DNA from: Hyphomonadaceae bacterium
Lineage (GTDB): Bacteria; Pseudomonadota; Alphaproteobacteria; Caulobacterales; Aquidulcibacteraceae
Length of the DNA stretch: 64,000 bases
Direction of reading: 5' to 3'
NCBI GenBank assembly: GCA_023384105.1
Contig: JAHDXR010000006.1
Location: forward strand, 124,001-188,000
Shown here: positions 8,684 to 15,981 of the stretch, in pieces
Layout: every line of letters begins with the position of its first letter
Position numbering within the stretch: position 1 is the stretch's first letter
Program-made: the position numbers and the translations under genes
The notes under the pieces: generated by a model
Seen by the model: only the letters and a program-made list of their open reading frames with translations
Database searches by the model: none
Told to the model about the DNA's origin: nothing

Positions 8684-9985
8684 TTGCGCATTGTCGTGCG
8701 AGCTTCAGACGCCCGAGTGGCGCGCGACGCGCAGGCGCAGCTGGCCGGCGCCGGCGTGGAGACGCTCGCCCTGGCGGGACCCGCCCGCCCCGCGCCGAAC
8801 GGCGAGGACATCGCGATTTTCCCGAATGCGGAGGACGCGGCCTCGGCGGAGGCGCTGCGCGCTTCGGCTGCGCCGCCGATCGCCTGCCTGTCCGCGCACC
8901 GCTGGGCCTCGCCGCCGCCTTTGGGGCTCGACGCCGGCGGCGGCTTCACGGGGGCCATCGCGCTCGATGCGCCGCCGAAACTGCTGGCGGCGCAGATCGA
9001 GGCCTGGACGCGCGTCGCGGTGGCGGAGGAAGAACGCGCGCGGCGCGTGCGAACCGCGTCGGCGCTCGACATCGCCCCGCCGCAGCCGCTGGAGCCGCGG
9101 CGCCTGAAGGCGCTCTATATCGGCGCGCCGAGTTCGATGTTCCTGGCGCTCGAGCGCGCGCTGGCGGAGCAGCACGGCGTCGTGGCGGCCGCCTTCTCCT
9201 CTTACGCGGGCTTCGATCACCTGCACGACGAGCCGTTCGACGCGGTGGTGCTGAACGGCGCGCAGGACGCGCAGACGGCGGTTTCGCTCTGCGCCGCCCT
9301 GCGCCGCAACGCGACGCTCTATCACCTGCCGACGATGGTGATCGTCGCTTCGGGAGACGCCGAGACCGCGAAGGCCGCGATCGCACGCGGCGCCTCGGCG
9401 GTGGCGACGGTGAACGCGCCCTGCGGCCCGAGCCTCGGCTGGCTGTTCGAGGCGGTGCGGCGCGAACGGCGCCGGCGCGCGGCGGAGCACGACATGCTCT
9501 CGCTGCGCGACCTGATGGGCGATCCGCGCACCGGGCTCTGGCGGCGCGGCGCGTTCGACGCGCATCTTGCGCGCCTGGCCGGAGACCATCACGCCAGCGG
9601 GCGCCCGCTCAGCCTTGCGGCGCTGCGCGTGCTGCCCGCGCACGGGGCGCGCAAGCCCGCGGAAGAGGTCTGGCGCAAGGGCTTCACCGAAGTCGCCAGT
9701 CTCGCCGCGCGGCTGATGCGCGACGCCGATTGCGGCGTCACGCTGGGCGGCGATCTGATCGCCGTCGCCCTGCCCGCCGCACCGATGCAGAGCGCCAGGC
9801 GCACGGCCGAGCGGATCGCCTCGGTGGCCGAGTGCACGGCGTTCGCCGCCGGCGACGGCAGCGCCGGCCCGCTCGTCTTCGAGCAAAGCGCCGTGGAGCT
9901 GCAGCCGGGCGAAAGCGGCGCCGGGCTGCTGGCGCGGGCGCTGCGGGCGATCGACATGGATTCCGCGCCGGCTGAGACAGGTTAG
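8684..9985 (+). CDS. PopA-like protein: two pseudo-receiver domains and a degenerate GGDEF domain with intact I-site
   Basis: A 433-residue protein if the TTG at 8684 is the start; earlier ATGs fall inside the divergent racemase gene. Residues 1-125 and about 140-265 look like two receiver folds (LKALYIGAPSSMFLALERAL, FDAVVLNGAQDAQTA, PTMVIVASGDAETAKAAIARGA) that lack the usual acidic pocket. A diguanylate-cyclase-like domain follows from DPRTGLWRRGAFDAHL (280-295). The catalytic motif is changed to GGDLI (355-359), so cyclase activity is unlikely. The allosteric RxxD I-site is kept as Arg346-Asp-Ala-Asp349, exactly five residues before GGD. This is the layout of Caulobacter PopA, a c-di-GMP effector that directs CtrA degradation. 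Function here is inference from architecture. Confidence 0.7.
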   Translation: MRIVVRASDARVARDAQAQLAGAGVETLALAGPARPAPNGEDIAIFPNAEDAASAEALRASAAPPIACLSAHRWASPPPLGLDAGGGFTGAIALDAPPKLLAAQIEAWTRVAVAEEERARRVRTASALDIAPPQPLEPRRLKALYIGAPSSMFLALERALAEQHGVVAAAFSSYAGFDHLHDEPFDAVVLNGAQDAQTAVSLCAALRRNATLYHLPTMVIVASGDAETAKAAIARGASAVATVNAPCGPSLGWLFEAVRRERRRRAAEHDMLSLRDLMGDPRTGLWRRGAFDAHLARLAGDHHASGRPLSLAALRVLPAHGARKPAEEVWRKGFTEVASLAARLMRDADCGVTLGGDLIAVALPAAPMQSARRTAERIASVAECTAFAAGDGSAGPLVFEQSAVELQPGESGAGLLARALRAIDMDSAPAETG

Positions 9986-10129
9986 GTGCGCGGCAGAGCG
10001 TATGCCGATAGCGCCGAAGCGCAAGGCGAGGCGCCGGAAACTCTATGGCCGCAAGTGGTCGCGCTACGCAACCGCATCGCCCATGGCTATCGGGGCATCG
10101 ACCGCACCGCGATCTGGGCGATCGCGTAA
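9986..10129 (+). pseudogene. Remnant of a HepT/DUF86 toxin gene (C-terminal piece)
   Basis: Directly after the stop of the PopA-like gene, in the same frame, 47 codons end in WPQVVALRNRIAHGYRGIDR plus a short TAIWAIA tail. This is the C-terminal signature of HepT-like (DUF86) proteins: the RN...H motif of these HEPN nucleases followed by GY.GID...W. The family is normally about 110-140 residues, so only the last third survives, without its own start region or a MntA partner. It marks the edge of the foreign-looking 10-12 kb segment. Confidence 0.6.
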
Positions 10130-10198
10130 CCCCACCTTCCGCCATTGCACGTCGCCGCTCGCCGCCTTGAGGAATTGCCCACGCCGTGGAGCTATCGT

Positions 10199-11215
10199 CT
10201 ACGAGGACGTTGCAGCGACGGTTGAGTCCACAGGGTCATTACTTCCCAATCCAAGGCATTCAAGCAACAGCCCAGTCAAATCAACGGCCGCGAGCTTCTC
10301 TACCCACAGCCACTGGCCGTTGGGATTGCATTCGACGAAAATGAGATTTCCGTCTGCATCCTCAACAAAGTCAAACGCGGCAAATACTAACTTCTGATCT
10401 GCCATGAAGGCTCTAATTCCACGCTCGGTCTCCTCGGCGAGATTTATAACCTCATGCTTGAGAAGATGTGGAGCAGCGCCTCTGAAATCGACTTTTGAAA
10501 ACTCGTTATCTTGCGAGTGAATTTTCACAGCAACGATACGCTCTCCGAATACCGTTACTCTCACATCCGATAATTTGCCTATGTATTCTTGAAAGATAAC
10601 CGGCGCCAATTCAACGCTGCCGGGATCATTGTCGATATCGCGCGCACTTATGATGCGCGTATAGAAAGGATATAGCCTCCCCGCATACCGGAAGTTGGGC
10701 TGATCGAGGCTCTTTATGCAGACTGCTGAGACAGTATCAAGAAAACGTCTCGCGACACTTGCATCATTGGTCACGACCGTGCGCGGAGTCAAAATGCCCA
10801 AACGTGCGGCGCAGTCGAGCTGCTGAAGCTTGTTCCTTGCACGGTGTAAGCTTGGGAGTGGGTTCACCCACCGTGCATAAACATGCGAAATAAAATACAG
10901 GCCGCGAAGCGCAGCGTCATGCTGCATCCGGCAAAAGTCTCGAACACCCTCGTCTTGATGGTCGAGAGGGTGGATTTTTTCCGGGCGCCGATACCAAACA
11001 GATTTCACTGTTTCATGTGTGAACTCTTTTCCAGAGTCCCTTAAGCGGAACTCGAAACCCTTTTCCGAAATCCAATACACGCAGTTCGTAGCAAAGTCCT
11101 CAGTATTCAGGCGAACAACAGATTTGCCCCTGCCAATCTGATTGAGACGTGCGATGACGTGGTCGCAGTGTGGATCGTCCTTCGACGTAACGATAAGGAG
11201 TTGCCTAGAGGGCAT
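10199..11215 (-). CDS. ATP-grasp peptide ligase of MvdC/MvdD type (graspetide maturase)
   Basis: A 338-residue ATP-grasp enzyme related to the microviridin ligases MvdC/MvdD. It would activate Asp/Glu side chains of the precursor peptide with ATP and join them to Thr/Ser or Lys side chains. The N-terminal pre-ATP-grasp part has VWYRRPEKIHP. The ATP-grasp core includes AVCIKSLDQPNFRY, VIFQEYIGKLSDVRVTVFG, AFDFVEDADGNLIFVECNPN and the NPNGQWLWVE hallmark that holds the metal-binding residues. Start ATG 11215 was chosen because it overlaps the end of the acetyltransferase gene by only 11 bp. It is the third gene of a precursor-acetyltransferase-ligase operon. Base composition is AT-richer than the flanking mfd and PopA-like genes, which suggests transfer. 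Confidence 0.87.
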   Translation of the reverse strand: MPSRQLLIVTSKDDPHCDHVIARLNQIGRGKSVVRLNTEDFATNCVYWISEKGFEFRLRDSGKEFTHETVKSVWYRRPEKIHPLDHQDEGVRDFCRMQHDAALRGLYFISHVYARWVNPLPSLHRARNKLQQLDCAARLGILTPRTVVTNDASVARRFLDTVSAVCIKSLDQPNFRYAGRLYPFYTRIISARDIDNDPGSVELAPVIFQEYIGKLSDVRVTVFGERIVAVKIHSQDNEFSKVDFRGAAPHLLKHEVINLAEETERGIRAFMADQKLVFAAFDFVEDADGNLIFVECNPNGQWLWVEKLAAVDLTGLLLECLGLGSNDPVDSTVAATSS

Positions 11216-11720
11216 GCGCCACTGGGTACCTGGCTGCAACTTGCCGCAGAAACGGCGACGCACTTTCATCGCAGTTTAAACGATACTCTGTCATGTTTTC
11301 GTCTGTCAGTGCAATTTGCCTGAAGCCGAGCCGCTCTATCATCCTACGGCTCGCTGAGTGATCGCTGGCTACGCGAGCAACCAATGTCTTCGCATTCAGC
11401 CGATTGTACGCAATCGCGATGCCTGCGGCTGCAATCCGTATCGCGAAACCGCGCCCAATGTATTTGGGATGCACGCCACAACTCCCCTCCAACTCAAATG
11501 GGCTCCGGCGCATCCAGTGAACAAACCCCATCGGTTCGTCTCCACGAACCGCTACAAAACGCCCCGCCACGATATCGTTGGGTCGCAACATTTCTGCGGC
11601 AACACACGCGGATGACCGACTGTCATTGGGGCCAAGGTAACGTCGCCTCCAGACCGCGTCCTCAAGACAATCTTCGTAGAACGCCAAGTCACTGCTGCGA
11701 GCGAGCCTGACAAGAATCAC
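11205..11720 (-). CDS. GNAT-family N-acetyltransferase in the graspetide operon
   Basis: A 171-residue acetyl-CoA-dependent transferase. The start is a GTG (VILVRLARSSDLAFYEDCL), 12 nt after the precursor stop. The core shows MGFVHWMRR, then GSCGVHPKYIGRGFAIRIAA with the R/Q-x-x-G-x-A acetyl-CoA loop (IGRGFA), and the late SASRRMIERLGFRQ element. In microviridin clusters a GNAT enzyme acetylates the N-terminus of the processed peptide. The same job here is inferred from position alone, and a self-resistance or unrelated role cannot be excluded. It overlaps the ligase gene by 11 bp. Confidence 0.85.
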   Translation of the reverse strand: MILVRLARSSDLAFYEDCLEDAVWRRRYLGPNDSRSSACVAAEMLRPNDIVAGRFVAVRGDEPMGFVHWMRRSPFELEGSCGVHPKYIGRGFAIRIAAAGIAIAYNRLNAKTLVARVASDHSASRRMIERLGFRQIALTDENMTEYRLNCDESASPFLRQVAARYPVAHAL

Positions 11721-11732
11721 ATGTCAACTCTG

Positions 11733-11969
11733 TCAATCGGTTCCCGTATCGTCCGCCCCTTCATCGGTGTCTCCGTTGAAAACGCCCGTTGACGATATCG
11801 TCGAGTGCGTCGTCGGCTCAGTCTTGCCCATCCTCGCCGGCGTCCACGCGACTTGTGCGATAGGATCGTAGGGCGCCGGCTCCTGTTGAAGCTCGTAACC
11901 TCGTGTTGCGGGCGATATGCTGTCCAACACTTTCATCGCAAGAGGCAGATGGCTCTGATTTGTCGGCAT
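11733..11969 (-). CDS. Graspetide (ATP-grasp RiPP) precursor peptide
   Basis: A 78-residue precursor. ATG 11969 was chosen because GGAGG lies 5 nt upstream, whereas the in-frame ATG at 11987 has none. The leader (about residues 1-49) contains the YDPIAQ motif at 34-39, resembling the YDxxxQ element of known ATP-grasp target leaders. The core has two parts: a hydroxyl-rich stretch at 50-61 (TEPTTHSTISST) and an acidic stretch at 65-78 (NGDTDEGADDTGTD). Thr/Ser nucleophiles followed by Asp/Glu acceptors are what an omega-ester-forming ligase needs. There is no signal peptide and no protease or exporter gene nearby. Ring pattern and activity are unknown. Confidence 0.8.
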   Translation of the reverse strand: MPTNQSHLPLAMKVLDSISPATRGYELQQEPAPYDPIAQVAWTPARMGKTEPTTHSTISSTGVFNGDTDEGADDTGTD

Positions 11970-12141
11970 GAATTCCTCCACTTGCATTGTGAGTGGCACA
12001 TATAGCGCAACGCCAGACCTTGCAGCGAAGCGCCAAACCCAGGTTTCAACGGGCATTGACCACGCTGCAGCAGCATATCGGCGCCGATTTATCAATTGTT
12101 GTACTAAACTAGACGGTGAATCAAGCCCGTCTGAGGGGCCT
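11970..12141. other. Intergenic region between mfd and the graspetide operon
   Basis: This 172-bp AT-rich gap must hold the precursor promoter, but no convincing -35/-10 pair was found by eye. On the minus strand a weak 6-bp stem (12127-12132 with 12111-12116) follows the mfd stop. Without a T-run it may or may not stop mfd readthrough into the cluster. Confidence 0.4.
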
Positions 12142-15100
12142 CTAAGCCGCCTTCCGCTCTGCCAGCCGCGCCAGAATCTCCAGCACGCTGCGCAGCGCTT
12201 TCAGGCGCTGCGTCGCTTCCGGCCAGCCGCCGGTGACGACGAGTTTGCCGTCCGGGCGCATCTTGAAGTCGTCCGGCCGTTCCTGGACGTAGCGCACCAG
12301 CGCCATCGGATCGGGGAAGCCGCCGTCGCGGAACGTCATCACCGCGCCCTTGGGGCCGGCGTCGAGCTTCGAGATCAGGCAGCGGCGGCACATCGACTTG
12401 AGCGAGGCGACCGCGATCAGCTGATCGGCTTCCGCCGGCAGCGGGCCGAAGCGGTCGATCAGCTCGGCGGCGAAGGCTTCGCGCTCCTGATCGGTTTCGA
12501 GATCGGCCAGGCGGCGATAGAGCGCGAGCCGCACATTGAGGTCGGCGACGTAATCCTCCGGGATCAGCACCGAGGCGCCGACATTGATCTGCGGCGACCA
12601 GGATTTTTCGCTCACGGCGTCGTCGCCGCGGCCCGCGCGCAAGTTCTCGACCGCCTCTTCGAGCATCGACTGATACAGCTCGACGCCCACTTCGCGGATA
12701 TGGCCCGACTGCTCCTCGCCCAGCAGATTGCCGCCGCCGCGCATGTCGAGATCGTGGCTGGCGAGCTGGAAGCCGGCGCCCAGATTGTCGAGCGAGGACA
12801 GGATTTTCAGCCGCTTCTCGGCGCTGGCGGTGAGCGCCTGATCGGCGACGGTGGTGAGATAGGCGTAGGCGCGCAGCTTCGAGCGCCCCACCCGGCCGCG
12901 CAGCTGATAGAGCTGGGCCAGGCCGAACATGTCGGCGCGATAGACGATCAGCGTGTTGGCGCGCGGGATGTCGAGGCCGGATTCGACGATCGTGGTCGAG
13001 ACCAGCACGTCGAAGTCGCCGTCATAGAAGCGCGTCATGATCTCGTCGAGCGCGCCGGCGGCCATCTGGCCGTGCGCCACGGCGAACGTCACTTCCGGTG
13101 CGTTGCGGCGCAGGAACTCGGTCGCGTCGTCGAGATCGGCGATGCGCGGCGTGACGAAGAAGCTCTGGCCGCCGCGATACTTCTCGCGCAGCAGCGCTTC
13201 GCGGACGGTCACCGCGTCGAACGCGGTCACGTAGGTGCGCACCGCCATGCGGTCGATCGGCGGCGTGGTGATGAGGCTCATCTCGCGCACGCCGGCCAGC
13301 GCCAGCTGCAGCGTGCGCGGGATCGGCGTCGCCGAGAGCGTGAGCGCATGCACCTCCGCGCGCAGCTCCTTCAGCCGCTCCTTGTGCTTGACGCCGAAAT
13401 GCTGCTCCTCGTCGATGATCATCAGGCCCAGATTGGCGAACTCGACCGTCTTCGACAGAAGCGCGTGCGTGCCGACGACGATCTCGATCGCGCCGTCCTT
13501 CAGGCCCGCCTTGGTCTCGCTCGCCTCCTTCGCCATCACCAGGCGCGAAAGCTGGCGCACGCGCACCGGCAGGCCGCGGAAGCGTTCGGTGAAGGTGCGG
13601 AAGTGCTGGCGGCAGAGCAAGGTCGTCGGCGCGATCACCGCCACCTGCTGGCCGCTCATCGCCACCAGGAACGCCGCCCGCAGCGCCACCTCGGTCTTGC
13701 CGAAGCCGACGTCGCCGCAGATCAGGCGGTCCATCGGCCGCCCGGCGGCGAGATCGCCGATGACGTCGTCGATGGCGGCGAGCTGGTCTTCGGTCTCTTC
13801 GTACGGGAAGCGCGCGCAGAACTCGTCCCACAGCCCTTCCGGCGGCGCGACCGGCTCGGCCGTGCGCGTGGCGCGCATGGCGGCGATGCGCAGCAGCTCC
13901 TCGGCCATGTCGCGCAGGCGCTGCTTGGCGCGCGCCTTGCGGCTCTGCCAGGCGACGCCGCCGAGCTTGTCGAGCTGCGCCTCGGCGTCCTCGGCGCCGT
14001 AGCGGCTGACGAGTTCGATGTTCTCGACCGGCAAGTACAGCTTGTCGCCGCCCGCATAGGTCAGATCCAGGCAATCGTGCGGCGCGCCGGCGGCGTCGAG
14101 CGTTTTGAGGCCTTCGTAGCGGCCGACGCCGTGATCCTGGTGGACGATGAGATCGCCGGGGCTCAAGGCGCCGGCTTCGGCGATGACGCTGGCGGCTCTG
14201 CGGCGTTTGCGCGGGCGCGCGAGGCGATCGCCGAGAATGTCCTGTTCGGCGATGAGCGCCAGCTGCTCGGTCTCGAAGCCGTGCTCGATCGGCAGCACGA
14301 TTAGGCCGTGCACGCCCTTCGGCAATTGCGACCCCTCGCGCCACGACACGACGCGCACGACCGGACTCACGCCGTGATCGCTCAGCACACCCTGCAGCCG
14401 TTCGGCCGAGCCTTCGGTCCAGGCGGCGACGAGGACGCGCTTTTTGGCTTTCGCCAGCGCGTCGATGTGCTTGGCGGCGGCGTCGAACACGTTGGCGTCG
14501 GCGGTTTGCCGCTCCGGCCCGAAGTCGCGCCCCAGCCGGGCGCCGAGGTCGAGCTGCTTCTTGGCGTCGGTGTCGAAATGGGTGAAGCGGCGGATGGCGC
14601 GCGCGCCGAGCGCCGCGGCGACGGCTTCGTCGTCGAGATAAAGCAGTTCGGGCTCCGGCGCGCGGAAGGGTGCGCCGCCGCGCGGGACCGGCGCCGTCTT
14701 GCGGGACTCGTAATGGTCCTGCGCCGTCGCCACGCGCTCCTTGACGGCCTCCTCGGCCAGCGCGTCGAACACGATCAGCGCGGTTTCGCCGGCGTAATCG
14801 AACACGGTCTCCAGCCGCTCGTAGAAGAACGGCAGGAACTGCTCGACACCCTGGCGGCGGATGCGGGCGCTGACGCTGTCGTAGAGCGGATCGGAGACCG
14901 CGCCATAGGCCTGATTGAAGCGGCGGCGGAACTGGAGAACGGTGAGATCGTCGAGCAGCACTTCGCTGACCGGCGTCAGCAGCGCCGCGTTGAGCCTGGC
15001 TCTCGAAATCTGCGTGTCGGGATCGAAGCTGCGGATGGTTTCGAGCGTGTCGCCGAAGAAATCGAACCGCAGCGGCTCGGCGGCGCCTGGCGTGAACACG

Positions 15101-15636
15101 TCGATCAGGCCGCCGCGCACGGCGAACTCGCCCGGCGCGCGCACGGTGGAGGCGCGGGCGTAGCCGTTGACGACCAGATAGGCTTCGAGGTCCTGCATCG
15201 AGGCCTCGTCGCCGGCCTTCGCCGGAAACGCGCCCTCGGCCATGCGCTTGCGCGGCGGCACGCGCTGGGCGACGGCGGAGGCGGTCGCCACCGCCAACAG
15301 CGGCGGGTCGTTCTCCCCTCTCCGCGCCAGCTGCGTCAGCGCCGCGCAACGCTGCGCGGCGACCGCGGCGGCGGGCGAGATGCGGTCATAGGGCAGCGTA
15401 TCCCAGGCCGGCAGGCGCAGCGTGGCCAGTTCCGGCGCGAAGAACTGCGCCGCCGCCTCGAACTGCGCCGCGCGGGTTTCGTCGCGCGCCACGAACAGCG
15501 TCACCCCGCCGCGCAGCAGCGCCGCCGCTGCGACCGCCGCCGCATCTACGCCTTCAGGCGCGCCGGCGACGACAAGCGCGTCCTTCGACTTCGCCAGCGT
15601 GTCCACGAGGCGCGGGTTGAGAGCGGGGTCCTTCAT
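12142..15636 (-). CDS. mfd: Transcription-repair coupling factor Mfd
   Basis: A 1164-residue SF2 translocase that removes stalled RNA polymerase at DNA lesions and recruits UvrA. The order of parts is typical. A UvrB-like N-terminal module comes first, then a CarD-like RNAP-interaction domain (GDLIVHQDHGVGRYEGL). The RecG-like motor carries Walker A GDVGFGKTEVA, the DEEQ box (MIIDEEQHFGVKHKERL), SATPIPRTLQ and VSTTIVESGLDIPRANT. The C-terminal TRCF domain covers the last ~150 residues. Length is normal. The start lies 5 bp after the sdhE stop, so the two are co-transcribed. Confidence 0.97.
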   Translation of the reverse strand: MKDPALNPRLVDTLAKSKDALVVAGAPEGVDAAAVAAAALLRGGVTLFVARDETRAAQFEAAAQFFAPELATLRLPAWDTLPYDRISPAAAVAAQRCAALTQLARRGENDPPLLAVATASAVAQRVPPRKRMAEGAFPAKAGDEASMQDLEAYLVVNGYARASTVRAPGEFAVRGGLIDVFTPGAAEPLRFDFFGDTLETIRSFDPDTQISRARLNAALLTPVSEVLLDDLTVLQFRRRFNQAYGAVSDPLYDSVSARIRRQGVEQFLPFFYERLETVFDYAGETALIVFDALAEEAVKERVATAQDHYESRKTAPVPRGGAPFRAPEPELLYLDDEAVAAALGARAIRRFTHFDTDAKKQLDLGARLGRDFGPERQTADANVFDAAAKHIDALAKAKKRVLVAAWTEGSAERLQGVLSDHGVSPVVRVVSWREGSQLPKGVHGLIVLPIEHGFETEQLALIAEQDILGDRLARPRKRRRAASVIAEAGALSPGDLIVHQDHGVGRYEGLKTLDAAGAPHDCLDLTYAGGDKLYLPVENIELVSRYGAEDAEAQLDKLGGVAWQSRKARAKQRLRDMAEELLRIAAMRATRTAEPVAPPEGLWDEFCARFPYEETEDQLAAIDDVIGDLAAGRPMDRLICGDVGFGKTEVALRAAFLVAMSGQQVAVIAPTTLLCRQHFRTFTERFRGLPVRVRQLSRLVMAKEASETKAGLKDGAIEIVVGTHALLSKTVEFANLGLMIIDEEQHFGVKHKERLKELRAEVHALTLSATPIPRTLQLALAGVREMSLITTPPIDRMAVRTYVTAFDAVTVREALLREKYRGGQSFFVTPRIADLDDATEFLRRNAPEVTFAVAHGQMAAGALDEIMTRFYDGDFDVLVSTTIVESGLDIPRANTLIVYRADMFGLAQLYQLRGRVGRSKLRAYAYLTTVADQALTASAEKRLKILSSLDNLGAGFQLASHDLDMRGGGNLLGEEQSGHIREVGVELYQSMLEEAVENLRAGRGDDAVSEKSWSPQINVGASVLIPEDYVADLNVRLALYRRLADLETDQEREAFAAELIDRFGPLPAEADQLIAVASLKSMCRRCLISKLDAGPKGAVMTFRDGGFPDPMALVRYVQERPDDFKMRPDGKLVVTGGWPEATQRLKALRSVLEILARLAERKAA

Positions 15637-15641
15637 CGAGC

Positions 15642-15899
15642 CTACAGGTTCAGTTCGAAGCGAAACGCGCGAATCAGCGCGAGGGTTGGCGTGTCGTATT
15701 CGGCCGGCGCCGGCGCCTGCTCGGTGATCCAGGCGAAGACCTCCTGGTCCGGCGCGTTCAGCAGCCGCTCGAACTCGTCGACCCTGGCCTCTTCCAGGCC
15801 GGCGAGCCTGCGGTCCGCGAAAGCGCCCAGAATCAGGTCAATTTCCTTGAATCCTCGCCGCCAGGCGCGAAATCTCAGCTTCTTGCGGCGGTCGTCCAT
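15642..15899 (-). CDS. sdhE: FAD assembly factor SdhE
   Basis: An 85-residue protein of the SdhE/Sdh5 family that helps attach FAD covalently to the succinate dehydrogenase flavoprotein. The conserved RGFKEIDLILGAF segment contains the RGxxE motif, and FERLLNAPDQEVFAWI is the second family signature. It overlaps no gene and lies 5 bp upstream of mfd on the same strand. It is divergent from recG. Confidence 0.93.
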   Translation of the reverse strand: MDDRRKKLRFRAWRRGFKEIDLILGAFADRRLAGLEEARVDEFERLLNAPDQEVFAWITEQAPAPAEYDTPTLALIRAFRFELNL

Positions 15900-15981
15900 C
15901 GGTCCCGGAAACTAGGCAAAGGCGGAGGGGGCCGCGCTATAACCCATATGGGCGGTGCTGTCAGCGCCGCCAGAGCCATGA

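Noticed and set aside
7528-9975. 815-codon plus-strand frame across the racemase and PopA-like genes
   Set aside because: It is antisense to the racemase gene and out of frame with the PopA-like gene; no domain features.
11968-14304. Very long open frame antisense to mfd
   Set aside because: High GC content leaves antisense frames open; the translation has the His/Ala/Arg-rich, motif-free look of a shadow and mfd is unmistakable.
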